In this document: one piece after another, positions 14,020 through 23,203 of the stretch
How positions within the stretch are numbered: the first letter of the stretch is position 1
Layout of the letters: each line of letters opens with the position of its first letter
Assembly: GCA_029268045.1 (NCBI GenBank)
Contig: JAJUHF010000006.1
Span: forward strand, 1-57,302
Source of the DNA: Anseongella ginsenosidimutans
Lineage (GTDB): Bacteria; Bacteroidota; Bacteroidia; Sphingobacteriales; Sphingobacteriaceae
Reading direction: 5' to 3'
Length of the DNA: 57,302 bases
Notes under the pieces: model-generated
Database searches by the model: none
What the model was told of the DNA's origin: nothing
What the model saw: the letters and a program-made list of their open reading frames with translations, nothing else
Translations under genes and position numbers: made by a program

Positions 14020-16110
14020 TTAATAGCCCGGATTCTGATTCACAAGCGGATAGCTGTCAATCACGTATTGCGGAATGGGAAGCAAACCGTGGAATGGCAG
14101 GTATCCTTTGGGAGCCAGCACATCCATGGCCTGATCCCACCGCACCAGGTTCAAAAACCGGGACCCTTCCCGGGGCATTTCACTTTTCCACAAGCTCCAC
14201 AGCCGGGCACGCAGTTCCTCCAGTGAGCCGTTTTGTGGAGGCGGGGCAGTTCCCTTGCGGTTGTTCAGCAAGGCCAGGATTTCCCATGCGTCGGTGTAGG
14301 CCCCCTCATTGATCAGGGCTTCTGCACGCATCAGGTAAATTTCGGTTATCCGCAGGTATGGGAAACGCGCGCGGCCAAAGAAAAACTCCTGGAATCCACC
14401 GGTGATCTCCTGCCGGGGATGCCAGATGAATTCTTTGCTGTCCGCTTCAAAAATTGCGGTACCTGTCTCCAGCTGATATTGCGCGCCTTGAATGATGTCA
14501 CCTGTAATCTGCGCCACCAGGGCGTGATTTTTCTTCGCTAGGGCTACTTTCGCTTGCAGGGCTTTCACCGCGCCGGCGGTTAAGCGGGCAGGATCCCCCT
14601 GGGCGGGTACGCGCGATAAGGCTGCATCCAAATCAGCGGAAATGAAGTTCAGCAGACTCTCCCGATCGGCGCCGAAATCGTAATTTCCTTCTTCCGACAC
14701 GATTCCATCGGCGTAAGGGACTTCTCCGAAATAATTCACCAGAACAAGGTAAACGAAAGCTCGAAGACCTTTTGCCTGGCCTAGAAGCGCCTGGTCATTC
14801 AGACTTCCGTTCTCAATTTCCCAAATGATCCGGTTCAGCCGGTAAATGGGCTCGAATCCATTGCGCCAGACATTGGCAAAGGCCGGATGGGTGGTTGAAA
14901 AGGAAAAATCATCGACTCCCTGAAACTGGGAACCGAACATAGCCGGAAGCTGCTCGGCGTCGTCACTCAGGAGGGCATCCAGCATCACCACATTCAATTG
15001 GTACCAGTTGCCGATCATGCCGGATACCTGATCAAGCAGGTCCTGCGCAACGGCCTGATCCAGCGGACCGTAAGCGGCGTTATTGATGTAGCCAATGTAA
15101 ACGTTCAGCTCCAAAGCCGATCCGTCGCTGACCTCTGCCGACTCATACGGTACAGGTAAACGGTCCATCCCATTGATCTGGCCGTCGGCATTTACGTCCA
15201 CAAAGCGAAAATTGCCAGGCAGCTGTCCCGCCGGAGTTTCGTTTTCCGACGCGTAAATGCCTTCGATGGCCAGCCCGGTGTAAACCCCGTCCTCGGTTAC
15301 TTTCGACTTCAGAATGATGTTGCTTTTGTGATCCAGCTGCGCGTGCACATAATAGGTACCCGGCTCGATCTCATCAAAGACCGCGTTGCCGTCTTCCCCT
15401 GCCTGGGCCACATAGGCTGGGTTGGCCGCCGCAAAATCCTCCCGGGATTTGTAAAGCGCCACTTCAGCGCCTTCCGCCGGTACGCCGTCGGGCTGCGAGG
15501 GAGTCCATCCGCCCGCGTCCCAAACCACAACCGTCAGGCTGGTAATTTCCGGCCCGGGTTCGGGTTCGTCATTGGGCTCGGTACCGGTCAGACTCCGCTT
15601 GACCACAAAAACAGTATGCCCGCCTTCGGTCACGATCCCCTCTCCGCTCAGCTCCACGCCGTTCAGCCAGACCCGATTTTCTGTCCGCTTTACTTTCAGT
15701 TGTTTTCCGCTAAGGGTCGTGAGGATTTTTCCATCGGTCAGATCGGCCACCGTATAAACGCCTTTGACCACGTGGTCCTTCAGCACGGGGGATTCGCCGG
15801 CTTTCAAGGGAACGCCTGCGGATTTTGTCACCGGTCGCCCCGTTTGCGGAGCCGAAGCCTGCGCCTCCGTTTCGTTCAGCGGTGCGAATACGGTGATCCC
15901 TTCGGAAACTTCAGCCGCGGAAAGCTGAAGATTTTCCAGCGCCGCGACAAAGTTGCTGATGCTATCGGCCGACGCCAGCTTTCCGGTCAATTCGGAAATA
16001 ACTTGCTCCGGAACCGGCTTTTCCTCTTCGTTTTCAAGTCCCGGGGTATCCTTTTTACAGGAAGTCGCCACACAGGATGCCATAAGAATTAACGTAAAAA
16101 ATAATCTCAT
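14020..16110 (-). CDS. Multidomain lipoprotein: fasciclin-like + EF-hand/dockerin-like + SusD/RagB-like
   Basis: A 696-residue protein with a lipoprotein signal; the lipid Cys is probably C18 in VATSCKKD (C13 in LMASC is an alternative). Residues about 32-175 resemble a fasciclin domain: VFAPLNET, DHVVKGVY, a TLSGKQLKV strand and GGHTVFVVKRSL. About 190-290 looks like a carboxypeptidase-regulatory/CNA-type beta domain (GTYYVHAQL). FVDVNADGQINGMD (303-316) is a calcium-loop or dockerin-like motif. From about 340 to the end it resembles SusD/RagB with helical repeats, YFGEVPYAD, LRITEIYLMRAEALI and the terminal LLPIPQ. No SusC partner lies nearby. It is probably surface-exposed; the ligand is unknown. 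Confidence 0.78.
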   Translation of the reverse strand: MRLFFTLILMASCVATSCKKDTPGLENEEEKPVPEQVISELTGKLASADSISNFVAALENLQLSAAEVSEGITVFAPLNETEAQASAPQTGRPVTKSAGVPLKAGESPVLKDHVVKGVYTVADLTDGKILTTLSGKQLKVKRTENRVWLNGVELSGEGIVTEGGHTVFVVKRSLTGTEPNDEPEPGPEITSLTVVVWDAGGWTPSQPDGVPAEGAEVALYKSREDFAAANPAYVAQAGEDGNAVFDEIEPGTYYVHAQLDHKSNIILKSKVTEDGVYTGLAIEGIYASENETPAGQLPGNFRFVDVNADGQINGMDRLPVPYESAEVSDGSALELNVYIGYINNAAYGPLDQAVAQDLLDQVSGMIGNWYQLNVVMLDALLSDDAEQLPAMFGSQFQGVDDFSFSTTHPAFANVWRNGFEPIYRLNRIIWEIENGSLNDQALLGQAKGLRAFVYLVLVNYFGEVPYADGIVSEEGNYDFGADRESLLNFISADLDAALSRVPAQGDPARLTAGAVKALQAKVALAKKNHALVAQITGDIIQGAQYQLETGTAIFEADSKEFIWHPRQEITGGFQEFFFGRARFPYLRITEIYLMRAEALINEGAYTDAWEILALLNNRKGTAPPPQNGSLEELRARLWSLWKSEMPREGSRFLNLVRWDQAMDVLAPKGYLPFHGLLPIPQYVIDSYPLVNQNPGY

Positions 16111-16223
16111 ACAAATAGTTTAGTAAGAATTCCCGCAATGATAAAACAAAGCCCAGGCAATGCAAATACCCCCGGGAGGGTATATTGAGGACTCCGCCCC
16201 GCAGGTCTTTTCCGTCATTTTCA

Positions 16224-16231
16224 TACTTTTG
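16224..16231 (+). promoter_or_regulatory. -7 promoter element of the antiporter gene
   Basis: TACTTTTG matches TAnnTTTG and would start transcription about 33 bases before ATG 16271. No obvious -33 TTG is seen. Confidence 0.45.
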
Positions 16232-16270
16232 GCTTAAATTGCAGGTGGAAGTTTTAAAGAAAAACGATCT

Positions 16271-18541
16271 ATGGGTCACTTACCCGACTTGATACGTGAT
16301 TTGGCGCTTATTCTGATAGCAGGCGCGGCGATCACCCTTGTTTTCAGGAAAATAAAACAACCGCTTGTTCTGGGGTATATTCTTGCAGGCTTTTTGGTAG
16401 GACCCCATTTCAACCTGATACCCACCGTGGTAGATAATGCGAACGTAAAAACGCTCGCAGACATCGGCGTGATTTTTCTGTTATTCGGCCTTGGACTTGA
16501 GTTCAGTTTTAAAAAGTTGCTCCGCGTGGGCGGCGCGGCTTCGATTACGGCTTTTGTGGAAATCCTGTTCATCACCGTTTCCGGCTACCTGGCCGGCCGT
16601 TGGATGGGATGGACCACCATGGACAGCCTGTTTTTGGGGGGGATGCTGGCCAGTTCCTCCACAACCATCATTATCCGTGCCTTTGATGAGCTGGGCATGA
16701 AGACCAAACAATTCGCGCGGATCGTATTCGGGGTATTGGTGGTAGAGGATATTGTAGTCATCCTGCTGATGGTGCTGCTCTCGACGATGGCCGTCAGCCA
16801 GCAATTCGAAGGATCGGAAATGCTGTTCACCATTTTGAAACTGGTGTTCTTTCTTGCGGTCTGGTTTATATCGGGGATCTTTTTGCTTCCCACCCTGCTG
16901 AAAAAAGCGCGGAAACTATTGGATGAGGAAACCTTGCTGATCATGGCCATTGGGCTGTGCCTGGGCATGGTGGTGCTTGCCACCCAGGTGGGCTTTTCGG
17001 CGGAACTGGGTGCATTTATCATGGGGTCCATCATTGCCGAGACCACTTCGGCCGAAAAGGTGGAGCATCTTATCAAACCGGTGAAGGACCTTTTCGCTGC
17101 CGTGTTTTTCGTTTCGGTCGGGATGATGATCGATCCGCGGGCCATTGCAGAATACGGAGTGCCGGTGATGGTGGTTACCCTGCTCACGCTGGTGGGGAAA
17201 CTATTCAGCACCACCCTGGGAGCCATGTTGTCGGGTCAGCCCTTGAAACAGTCGGTGCAGGTGGGAATGAGCATGGCCCAGATCGGGGAATTCGCGTTCA
17301 TCGTGGCCACCTTGGGCTTGTCTTTGGGTGTGATTTCCGATTTTCTTTTTCCGGTCGCAGTAGGCGCTTCGGCAATCACTACGTTCACCACACCCTACCT
17401 GATCAAATTATCCGGGCCGGCATTCGATTACGTGGTGAAGCTGCTTCCGGAGAAATGGGTCACCGCGCTGAATGCCTATTCAACCAATACCCAAAAGATA
17501 CAGGCTGAAAGTGAATGGAAAATTGTGCTGAAGGCCTATGCCCGCATTGTGGTGACCAACAGCATCATTGTGCTTGCCCTGATGCTGCTTTCTTTTAATT
17601 TTCTGATGCCTTTCCTTGCCCGGAATTTCGAAGACGACCTGATCCGGAGCGTCGTGGCACTGGTGATTTCACTGAGTGTCGCCGCGCCCTTCCTCTGGGC
17701 CCTGATGGCCCGGCGTCCGGATAACATCGCCTACAAGGAGCTGTGGATACACCGGAAATACAATCGCGGGCCGCTGCTGATCATCGAGATCCTGCGGAAT
17801 GCCCTGGGTATTCTTTTGATCGGCTTCTGGGTAAACCGGCTATTTTCCACCCTGGTGGCGCTGCTGGTGGCCGTACCGGTCTTTATTCTGGTTTTGATTA
17901 TTTTTTCGCAACGGATCCAGGCTTTTTACCGACGGCTGGAAGGGAGTTTTTTAAGCAATCTGAATGCCCGGGAGCGGGCTGCCCGCGAAAATCAGTCGCT
18001 TGCTACGGAAGTATTGCAACGGAACTCATCGCTGCAGCCGGCCCTGGACCCCTGGGATGCGCACATTGTGGATCTGGAAGTGGCGCAGCATGCGGCCTAT
18101 GCGGGGGAAACCCTGAAAAATCTTCGGTGGCGGGAAAAGTACGGGATCAATGTGATTTATCTGAAACGGGGCGAAAAACTGATCCATGCCCCGGGCAGTG
18201 ATCAGAAAGTATTGCCTTTTGATCATGTCGGGATTATTGCAACAGATGACCAGTTGCAGACCTTTATGCCCGTATTCAATGCAAGCGAAACCTCCGTCGG
18301 AGCCGATATTTCGACAGAAGACATTGCGCTTCAGAAGATCGTGATTGACGAGCACACCTCCCTGCGCGGGAAAACGCTGCGTGAATCAGGTATCCGGGAA
18401 AAGTTGAAAGGCCTGGTGGTAGGCGTGGAACGGGACGGCGAACGTATCCTGAATCCCGACGCGGGGATGGAATTCAAATGGGATGATGTGGTTTGGGTGG
18501 TAGGTGACCGGAAACTGATACAGCATTTGCGGGATAAATAG
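16271..18541 (+). CDS. CPA2-family monovalent cation:proton antiporter (Kef/RosB-like)
   Basis: A 756-residue inner-membrane protein. The first about 390 residues form the Na+/H+-exchanger-type helical bundle, with LGYILAGFLVGP, LFGLGLEFSFKKL and SSSTTIIIRAFDELG, as in KefB/RosB. A second hydrophobic block (about 420-570) adds further membrane helices. The C-terminus carries two RCK_C (TrkA-C) type domains: about 590-665 (ETLKNLRWREKYGINVIYL) and about 680-756 (GKTLRESGIREKLKGLVVGVER). I do not see an NAD-binding RCK_N domain between them. Likely potassium or sodium efflux coupled to protons. It is a single gene facing a shared terminator. Confidence 0.88.
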   Translation: MGHLPDLIRDLALILIAGAAITLVFRKIKQPLVLGYILAGFLVGPHFNLIPTVVDNANVKTLADIGVIFLLFGLGLEFSFKKLLRVGGAASITAFVEILFITVSGYLAGRWMGWTTMDSLFLGGMLASSSTTIIIRAFDELGMKTKQFARIVFGVLVVEDIVVILLMVLLSTMAVSQQFEGSEMLFTILKLVFFLAVWFISGIFLLPTLLKKARKLLDEETLLIMAIGLCLGMVVLATQVGFSAELGAFIMGSIIAETTSAEKVEHLIKPVKDLFAAVFFVSVGMMIDPRAIAEYGVPVMVVTLLTLVGKLFSTTLGAMLSGQPLKQSVQVGMSMAQIGEFAFIVATLGLSLGVISDFLFPVAVGASAITTFTTPYLIKLSGPAFDYVVKLLPEKWVTALNAYSTNTQKIQAESEWKIVLKAYARIVVTNSIIVLALMLLSFNFLMPFLARNFEDDLIRSVVALVISLSVAAPFLWALMARRPDNIAYKELWIHRKYNRGPLLIIEILRNALGILLIGFWVNRLFSTLVALLVAVPVFILVLIIFSQRIQAFYRRLEGSFLSNLNARERAARENQSLATEVLQRNSSLQPALDPWDAHIVDLEVAQHAAYAGETLKNLRWREKYGINVIYLKRGEKLIHAPGSDQKVLPFDHVGIIATDDQLQTFMPVFNASETSVGADISTEDIALQKIVIDEHTSLRGKTLRESGIREKLKGLVVGVERDGERILNPDAGMEFKWDDVVWVVGDRKLIQHLRDK

Positions 18542-18585
18542 CATCCCGCTTCCGGCCCCCGGGTCCGGCCCCGGGCTAAAAAAGA

Positions 18586-18613
18586 CGGGAGAACGTTTCT
18601 GCACGTTCTCCCG
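18586..18613. terminator. Bidirectional terminator between antiporter and yceI
   Basis: A perfect 11-bp stem, CGGGAGAACGT (18586-18596) with ACGTTCTCCCG (18603-18613), with a 6-base loop sits between the two convergent stops. A run of six Ts follows on the minus strand; the plus side has only a weak T tract. Confidence 0.85.
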
Positions 18614-18619
18614 GTTTAT

Positions 18620-19195
18620 CTATTGTCTTTGAAATTCACCGTCGGCTTTGATGGTCACTTCATCGCTGATCATCGGTGGGCCGAATTTGGGACCCACGCC
18701 AAAATCGGAACGCTTGATCGTTCCTGTCAGCTGAAAGCCGGCAGTGGCTGAATTATCCTTATCGTTTACATTGGTTCCCCGGTACCACAGGTCCATCGTA
18801 ACCGGCTTGGTAACACCATGCAGGGTCAGATTACCCGTAAGTTTGTATCGGTTTTTTCCCGCCTTTTTGATCCCGGTACTTTTGTAGGTGATCTTCGGGA
18901 ATTTTTCGACGTCGAAGAAATCGGCGCTCCGAAGGTGATCGTCCCGTTTCTGGATTTCCGTGTCAATGGACGAAACATCAATGCTAAGGTCAAAGACTGC
19001 GTCACTGAAATCTTCCTTGTCCGATACAATGCTGCACTCGAAGCTATTGAACAAGCCCGATACATCGGCAATGCCCATGTGTACCACGGAGAAAGCGATT
19101 TTTGAATGCGCGGGATCCGCCTTCCAGGTGGACTGCGCAAAAAGCACCGAGGTACCGAAGGTAACCAGGGCCAATAAGGATAATACTTTTTTCAT
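18620..19195 (-). CDS. YceI-family periplasmic lipid-binding protein
   Basis: A 191-residue protein starting at ATG 19195 with a classical signal peptide (MKKVLSLLALV, cleavage after FAQ). The mature part is a YceI lipocalin-like barrel: WKADPAHSKIAFSVVHMGI, the LRSADFFDVEKFP strand pair, LTLHGVTKPV and a conserved GFGVGP-like RSDFGVGPKFGPPMISDEV end. Members bind polyisoprenoids or similar lipids in the periplasm; the ligand here is unknown. It follows the FMN reductase gene by 43 bases and may share its transcript. Confidence 0.92.
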   Translation of the reverse strand: MKKVLSLLALVTFGTSVLFAQSTWKADPAHSKIAFSVVHMGIADVSGLFNSFECSIVSDKEDFSDAVFDLSIDVSSIDTEIQKRDDHLRSADFFDVEKFPKITYKSTGIKKAGKNRYKLTGNLTLHGVTKPVTMDLWYRGTNVNDKDNSATAGFQLTGTIKRSDFGVGPKFGPPMISDEVTIKADGEFQRQ

Positions 19196-19238
19196 ATGTG
19201 TTCTTTTGTTTAAAGATATACAATAAAGGCTAAACAGC

Positions 19239-19799
19239 TTAGGCATTCAGTTGTTTTGCAAGCGAAACCAGCTTTTGCAGCAATTGGCCGATGAGCTCCC
19301 GGGCAGTCTCATCCTTCAGCTTTCCCTGCTCATCAAACTTCTCATGGGCGTCGGCAACCATTACCTCGGGCTGATTCACCACGTGCACATCCAAAAAGAC
19401 AAACATCTGCCGAAGGTGATATTGCGCTCTGGCAGTTCCAATCGCTCCGATGGAAGCGCCCATCACGGCGGCGGCCTTTCCACTGAACGCATTGTCTCCG
19501 TAGGGCCTGGAGACCCAGTCAATCACGTTTTTCAAAACCCCGGGAACCGAGTAATTGTATTCCGGGGTAACAAATAACAGCGCGTCTGCCTGGCGGACCT
19601 GCTGTTTCAGTTCCACGATTTTTGGAGGCGGGTTCGTTTCTTCGTCCTGGTTGAACCCCGGGATACCGCCGTCCAGTTCAACTATTTCCAATACAACTCC
19701 TTTGGGTACCAACCGGGTGGCTTCCTGCAGCAGGGCGCGGTTAAAGGACTGTGCCCTTAAGCTTCCTGCCATGCCCAAGATACGAAATGTACGTTCCAT
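19239..19799 (-). CDS. NAD(P)H-dependent FMN reductase (chromate/quinone reductase-like)
   Basis: A 186-residue flavodoxin-fold reductase; ATG 19799 gives the family's usual N-terminus MERTFRILGMAGSLRAQSFN. The phosphate-binding GSLRAQSFNRAL loop and PEYNYSVPGVLKNVIDW are the FMN-contact motifs of the NADPH_FMN_red family (ChrR, YieF, ArsH relatives). A cytosolic two-electron reduction of quinones or flavins is probable. It is divergent from the MATE exporter with about 53 bases between starts. Confidence 0.9.
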   Translation of the reverse strand: MERTFRILGMAGSLRAQSFNRALLQEATRLVPKGVVLEIVELDGGIPGFNQDEETNPPPKIVELKQQVRQADALLFVTPEYNYSVPGVLKNVIDWVSRPYGDNAFSGKAAAVMGASIGAIGTARAQYHLRQMFVFLDVHVVNQPEVMVADAHEKFDEQGKLKDETARELIGQLLQKLVSLAKQLNA

Positions 19800-19839
19800 G
19801 TTTTTTTTGTTTAGCCGGCGCAAAACCTATACCATTGTC

Positions 19840-19847
19840 TATTTTTG
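19840..19847 (+). promoter_or_regulatory. Possible -7 element of the MATE gene
   Basis: TATTTTTG fits TAnnTTTG only 5 bases before ATG 19853, so the mRNA would be nearly leaderless; no -33 box is evident. Chance occurrence is possible. Confidence 0.3.
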
Positions 19848-19852
19848 CGGGC

Positions 19853-21199
19853 ATGTCTGCGATCGCACTATATGGGGAAGCAAATAAAACGATAAAACTG
19901 GCCAGTCCCATCATCCTGGGTGAACTTGCCCAAATGGCGTTGGGCCTGATTGACGCGGCCATGGTGGGAGCCATCAGCTACAAACAACTGGCCGCGGTTT
20001 CACTGGTGATGAGCGTGGTCAACATTCCCCTGATCTTTGGTATTGGCATGACCCTGTCCATATCACAGATGGTTTCCATGGCGCACGGCAGATACGACAG
20101 TCAACAGGTATCCCATTATTTTTTCAATGGGTTCTGGCTGAGCGTGATTACCGCCCTGTTGATCTTTCTGGGTCTGGAATGGGGTAAGAATATCCTGTTT
20201 CATCTGGATCAGGATCCGGACGTGGCACAGCTTGCCGTGCCGTTCCTGCGCATCACCAGCATTTCGATGGTCCCGATGCTTCTTTTCATGGCCCTGAAAC
20301 AGTTCACCGACGGCCTGGAACAAACACGCACCGCCATGGTCCTTTCCCTTGTGGCGCTACCCCTGAATGCTTTTCTCAACTGGCTCCTGATCTTCGGCAA
20401 TTGGGGATTTCCTCGCCTGGAGCTGGTGGGAGCCGCCTGGGGAACCTTGGTAACCCGTTCGCTTATTTTCCTGGTCCTGTTAGCGATCATCATCCGGGAC
20501 CGGCGTTTCCGACGGTACGTTGCCGTGAGGAAAAACCAGTGGAAATTGAAATGGAAAACCATGAAGGACCTGTTGCGGATCGGCGTGCCCAGCAGTCTGC
20601 AGGCCGGAATGGAGGTCAGCGTTTTCGCCGTTTCCGGCATCCTGGTGGGCACCATTGGCGCAGTGGAACAGGCCGCCCATCAGATTGCCATGAATTGCGC
20701 GGCATTCACCTTCATGGTTTCCATGGGTCTGGCCCAAGGCAGCTCGATCCGAGTCAGCAACACCTTCGGCCGGCGCGACTGGACGAGGATCCGGCTGATC
20801 GGCAAAAGCAGCCTGCTTACCGCGCTGGTCTACGGGATGTTTTGCTGCCTGATTTTTATTACCTTCCGGGAACGTCTGCCGCTGTTGTTCAACGACAATG
20901 CCGAGGTGGTGGGTCTTGCCGCCACCCTGCTTTTGATTGCCTCCGTGTTCCAGATCTCGGACGCCACGCAAGCCATTAACGTCGGTCTCCTCCGGGGAAT
21001 CAAGGACGTGAAGGTCCCTACGCTGTTGGTCGGCATCGCGTATTGGGTCGTGGGTGTGCCTTCCGGCTATCTTCTTGCCTTCCATTTCGGAATGGGCGCC
21101 ACCGGCATCTGGACCGGATTGATCATCGGCCTGAGCCTGGTTTCCATTTCACTCACCTTCCGCTTCCTGAAACGGACGCGTTTCCCGGAAAGCCTATGA
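19853..21199 (+). CDS. MATE-family multidrug/cation efflux transporter
   Basis: A 448-residue protein with about twelve membrane helices, starting at ATG 19853 (MSAIALYGEANKTIKLASP); the frame is open upstream, but that extension overlaps the divergent gene and is not hydrophobic. NorM-type features include ASPIILGELAQMALGLIDAAMVG in helix 1, a second-half repeat RIGVPSSLQAGMEVSVFAVSG, and AAHQIAMNC. It exports organic cations or drugs driven by Na+ or H+; the substrate cannot be read from sequence. The last six coding bases overlap the end of convergent htpG. Confidence 0.92.
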   Translation: MSAIALYGEANKTIKLASPIILGELAQMALGLIDAAMVGAISYKQLAAVSLVMSVVNIPLIFGIGMTLSISQMVSMAHGRYDSQQVSHYFFNGFWLSVITALLIFLGLEWGKNILFHLDQDPDVAQLAVPFLRITSISMVPMLLFMALKQFTDGLEQTRTAMVLSLVALPLNAFLNWLLIFGNWGFPRLELVGAAWGTLVTRSLIFLVLLAIIIRDRRFRRYVAVRKNQWKLKWKTMKDLLRIGVPSSLQAGMEVSVFAVSGILVGTIGAVEQAAHQIAMNCAAFTFMVSMGLAQGSSIRVSNTFGRRDWTRIRLIGKSSLLTALVYGMFCCLIFITFRERLPLLFNDNAEVVGLAATLLLIASVFQISDATQAINVGLLRGIKDVKVPTLLVGIAYWVVGVPSGYLLAFHFGMGATGIWTGLIIGLSLVSISLTFRFLKRTRFPESL

Positions 21200-23098
21200 C
21201 GGGTTGCCGCCGGGTTCCCCGCCGATGAAATACACGCTCCGGTTGACGAACGCGGTCAGTTCGGCCCCGGTCAGCATTCCGCGCGAAAGCAGGGCCAGAT
21301 CAAGCGCCTGGCGGGCAAGCAGCGTTTGCTGCTCTTCGCTTTCATTCAAAATGCGTAAGGTCAGCGGATGGTTCCCGTTCACAACGACCTTGTATCGGTC
21401 GGGCAGGTTTCCGTAGAAGCTCATTCCTCCCGTTTTGGCCATTTCCTTCATGCGCTGGGTAAACTCATCGATTGTAACTGTTACGGGCGGCTCTTCCGGA
21501 CTAAGCGAGGCAAGCTCGACACTCATTTCGGGCTTTTGCACCGCCTTACCGAACACCTCTCTCACCCGGTTCATCTGTTCTTCGCTCAATACGGTTTCGG
21601 TCTTGTCCCCTTTCGGAATGAGCTGATCGGCCACATCCGAATCCACCCGTTTCAGGGCGGTTTTCTCCAGTTTTTGTTCCAGGTGACTTACGAAATGGTT
21701 GTCCACCGGAGAATCCAGCAACAACACATCGTAGCCCTTTTTAGCCGCCGATTGAATGTAGGCGTCCTGAATTGCGGGATCGGTAGCATACAGATACACC
21801 AGCGTCCCGTCCTTATCGGTCTGCAACGGATTGATCCGGTCTTTGTATTCCTCCAGTGTATGGTATTCGTTTTTCACGTTTTTAAGGAGCGCGAAATCTT
21901 TCGCCCGGTCGTAAAATTTTTCGTCGGTAACCATGCCATACTTTACGAACAGGCTGATGTCGTCCCACTTTTCCTCGTAGCTTTTCCGGTCGCTTTTAAA
22001 CAGTTCTCCAAGTTTGTCCGCTACTTTTTTACTGATGTAACTGTTTATTCTCCGCACACTGCTGTCGGCCTGAAGGAAACTTCTGGATACGTTGAGCGGA
22101 ATATCGGGCGAATCGATGACCCCGTGGAGCAGCATCAGAAAATCGGGAACAATATCCTTAACCTCATCGGTAATAAACACTTGCCGCGAAAAAAGCTTGA
22201 TCTTGTTCCGCTGAAACTCCAGCTCGTTCTTTACCTGGGGAAAATACAGGATACCGGTAAGATTGAAAGGATAATCCACGTTCAGATGGATCCAGAAAAG
22301 GGGATCGGGCGACATGGGATACAGCTCGCGGTAAAACGCCAGGTAATCCTCGTCCTTCAGGTCGGCGGGTTTGCGGGTCCAGGCCGGGGCGGTATTATTG
22401 ATGATATGGTCCTTTTCTACCTCCTTGAATTTCGGTTTGCCTTCCTGATCCTCCCCATCGGGGACCTGTTCCTTGCGGGTTCCGAATTTAATGGGGACGG
22501 GCAGGAACTTACAGTATTTGTCCAGAATTTCCTGCAAACGGTACCGGTCCAGGAACTCCTTCGAGTCCTCGTTGACATGCAAGATGACATCCGTTCCGCG
22601 CGTTTTTCTTTTCCCCTTTTTTATTTCGAAGCTGGTGCTTCCGTCGCACTCCCAATGGACCGGTTCGGCGTTTTCCTGATAAGACAGGGTTTCAATCTCT
22701 ACACGACTGGCCACCATGAAGGCGGAATAGAATCCCAGCCCGAATTTCCCGATGATCTCACCGGCATCTTTTGCTTTTTCGTATTTTTCAAGGAACTCCG
22801 TGGCACCGGAAAAAGCAATCTGGTTAATGTATTTTTTGACCTCCTCCGCGGTCATCCCGATCCCTTGGTCGGATATGGTAATGGTTTTTTTCTTTTCGTC
22901 AAATGCCACTTCCACCTGGGTTTCCCCAAGTGTCCCGGCGAACTGGCCCAGTGCGGAAAGCCGCCTGATTTTCTGCGTGGCATCCACCGCGTTGGAGACC
23001 AGCTCCCGGAGAAATATTTCGTTATCGGAGTATAAAAACTTCTTGATAATTGGAAAGATGTTCTCGGTGTGAATTGATATTGTTCCTTTTTCCTGCAT
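21194..23098 (-). CDS. htpG: Molecular chaperone HtpG (Hsp90)
   Basis: A 634-residue Hsp90. The GHKL ATPase domain has FLRELVSNAVDA (catalytic Glu/Asn region), DQGIGMT and GKFGLGFYSAFMVA. The middle domain contains the catalytic-loop arginine segment VSRSFLQAD. The C-terminal dimerisation domain is present; length is normal. No heat-shock operator is visible in the 105 bases separating it from the divergent EEP gene. Confidence 0.97.
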   Translation of the reverse strand: MQEKGTISIHTENIFPIIKKFLYSDNEIFLRELVSNAVDATQKIRRLSALGQFAGTLGETQVEVAFDEKKKTITISDQGIGMTAEEVKKYINQIAFSGATEFLEKYEKAKDAGEIIGKFGLGFYSAFMVASRVEIETLSYQENAEPVHWECDGSTSFEIKKGKRKTRGTDVILHVNEDSKEFLDRYRLQEILDKYCKFLPVPIKFGTRKEQVPDGEDQEGKPKFKEVEKDHIINNTAPAWTRKPADLKDEDYLAFYRELYPMSPDPLFWIHLNVDYPFNLTGILYFPQVKNELEFQRNKIKLFSRQVFITDEVKDIVPDFLMLLHGVIDSPDIPLNVSRSFLQADSSVRRINSYISKKVADKLGELFKSDRKSYEEKWDDISLFVKYGMVTDEKFYDRAKDFALLKNVKNEYHTLEEYKDRINPLQTDKDGTLVYLYATDPAIQDAYIQSAAKKGYDVLLLDSPVDNHFVSHLEQKLEKTALKRVDSDVADQLIPKGDKTETVLSEEQMNRVREVFGKAVQKPEMSVELASLSPEEPPVTVTIDEFTQRMKEMAKTGGMSFYGNLPDRYKVVVNGNHPLTLRILNESEEQQTLLARQALDLALLSRGMLTGAELTAFVNRSVYFIGGEPGGNPS

Positions 23099-23203
23099 AG
23101 CTCTGTGTTGTTAAACCATCAGCTTCTTATCAAGCGGTATTCCAAATCACCCAAAACCGTCAAATTGGCAGAAATTGGTATCTTCACACGCAAACAAAAC
23201 GGA

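Noticed and set aside
21368-23035. Long open frame (555 codons) on the plus strand
   Set aside because: Antisense to htpG; composition is a mirror of the real gene and no motif was found.
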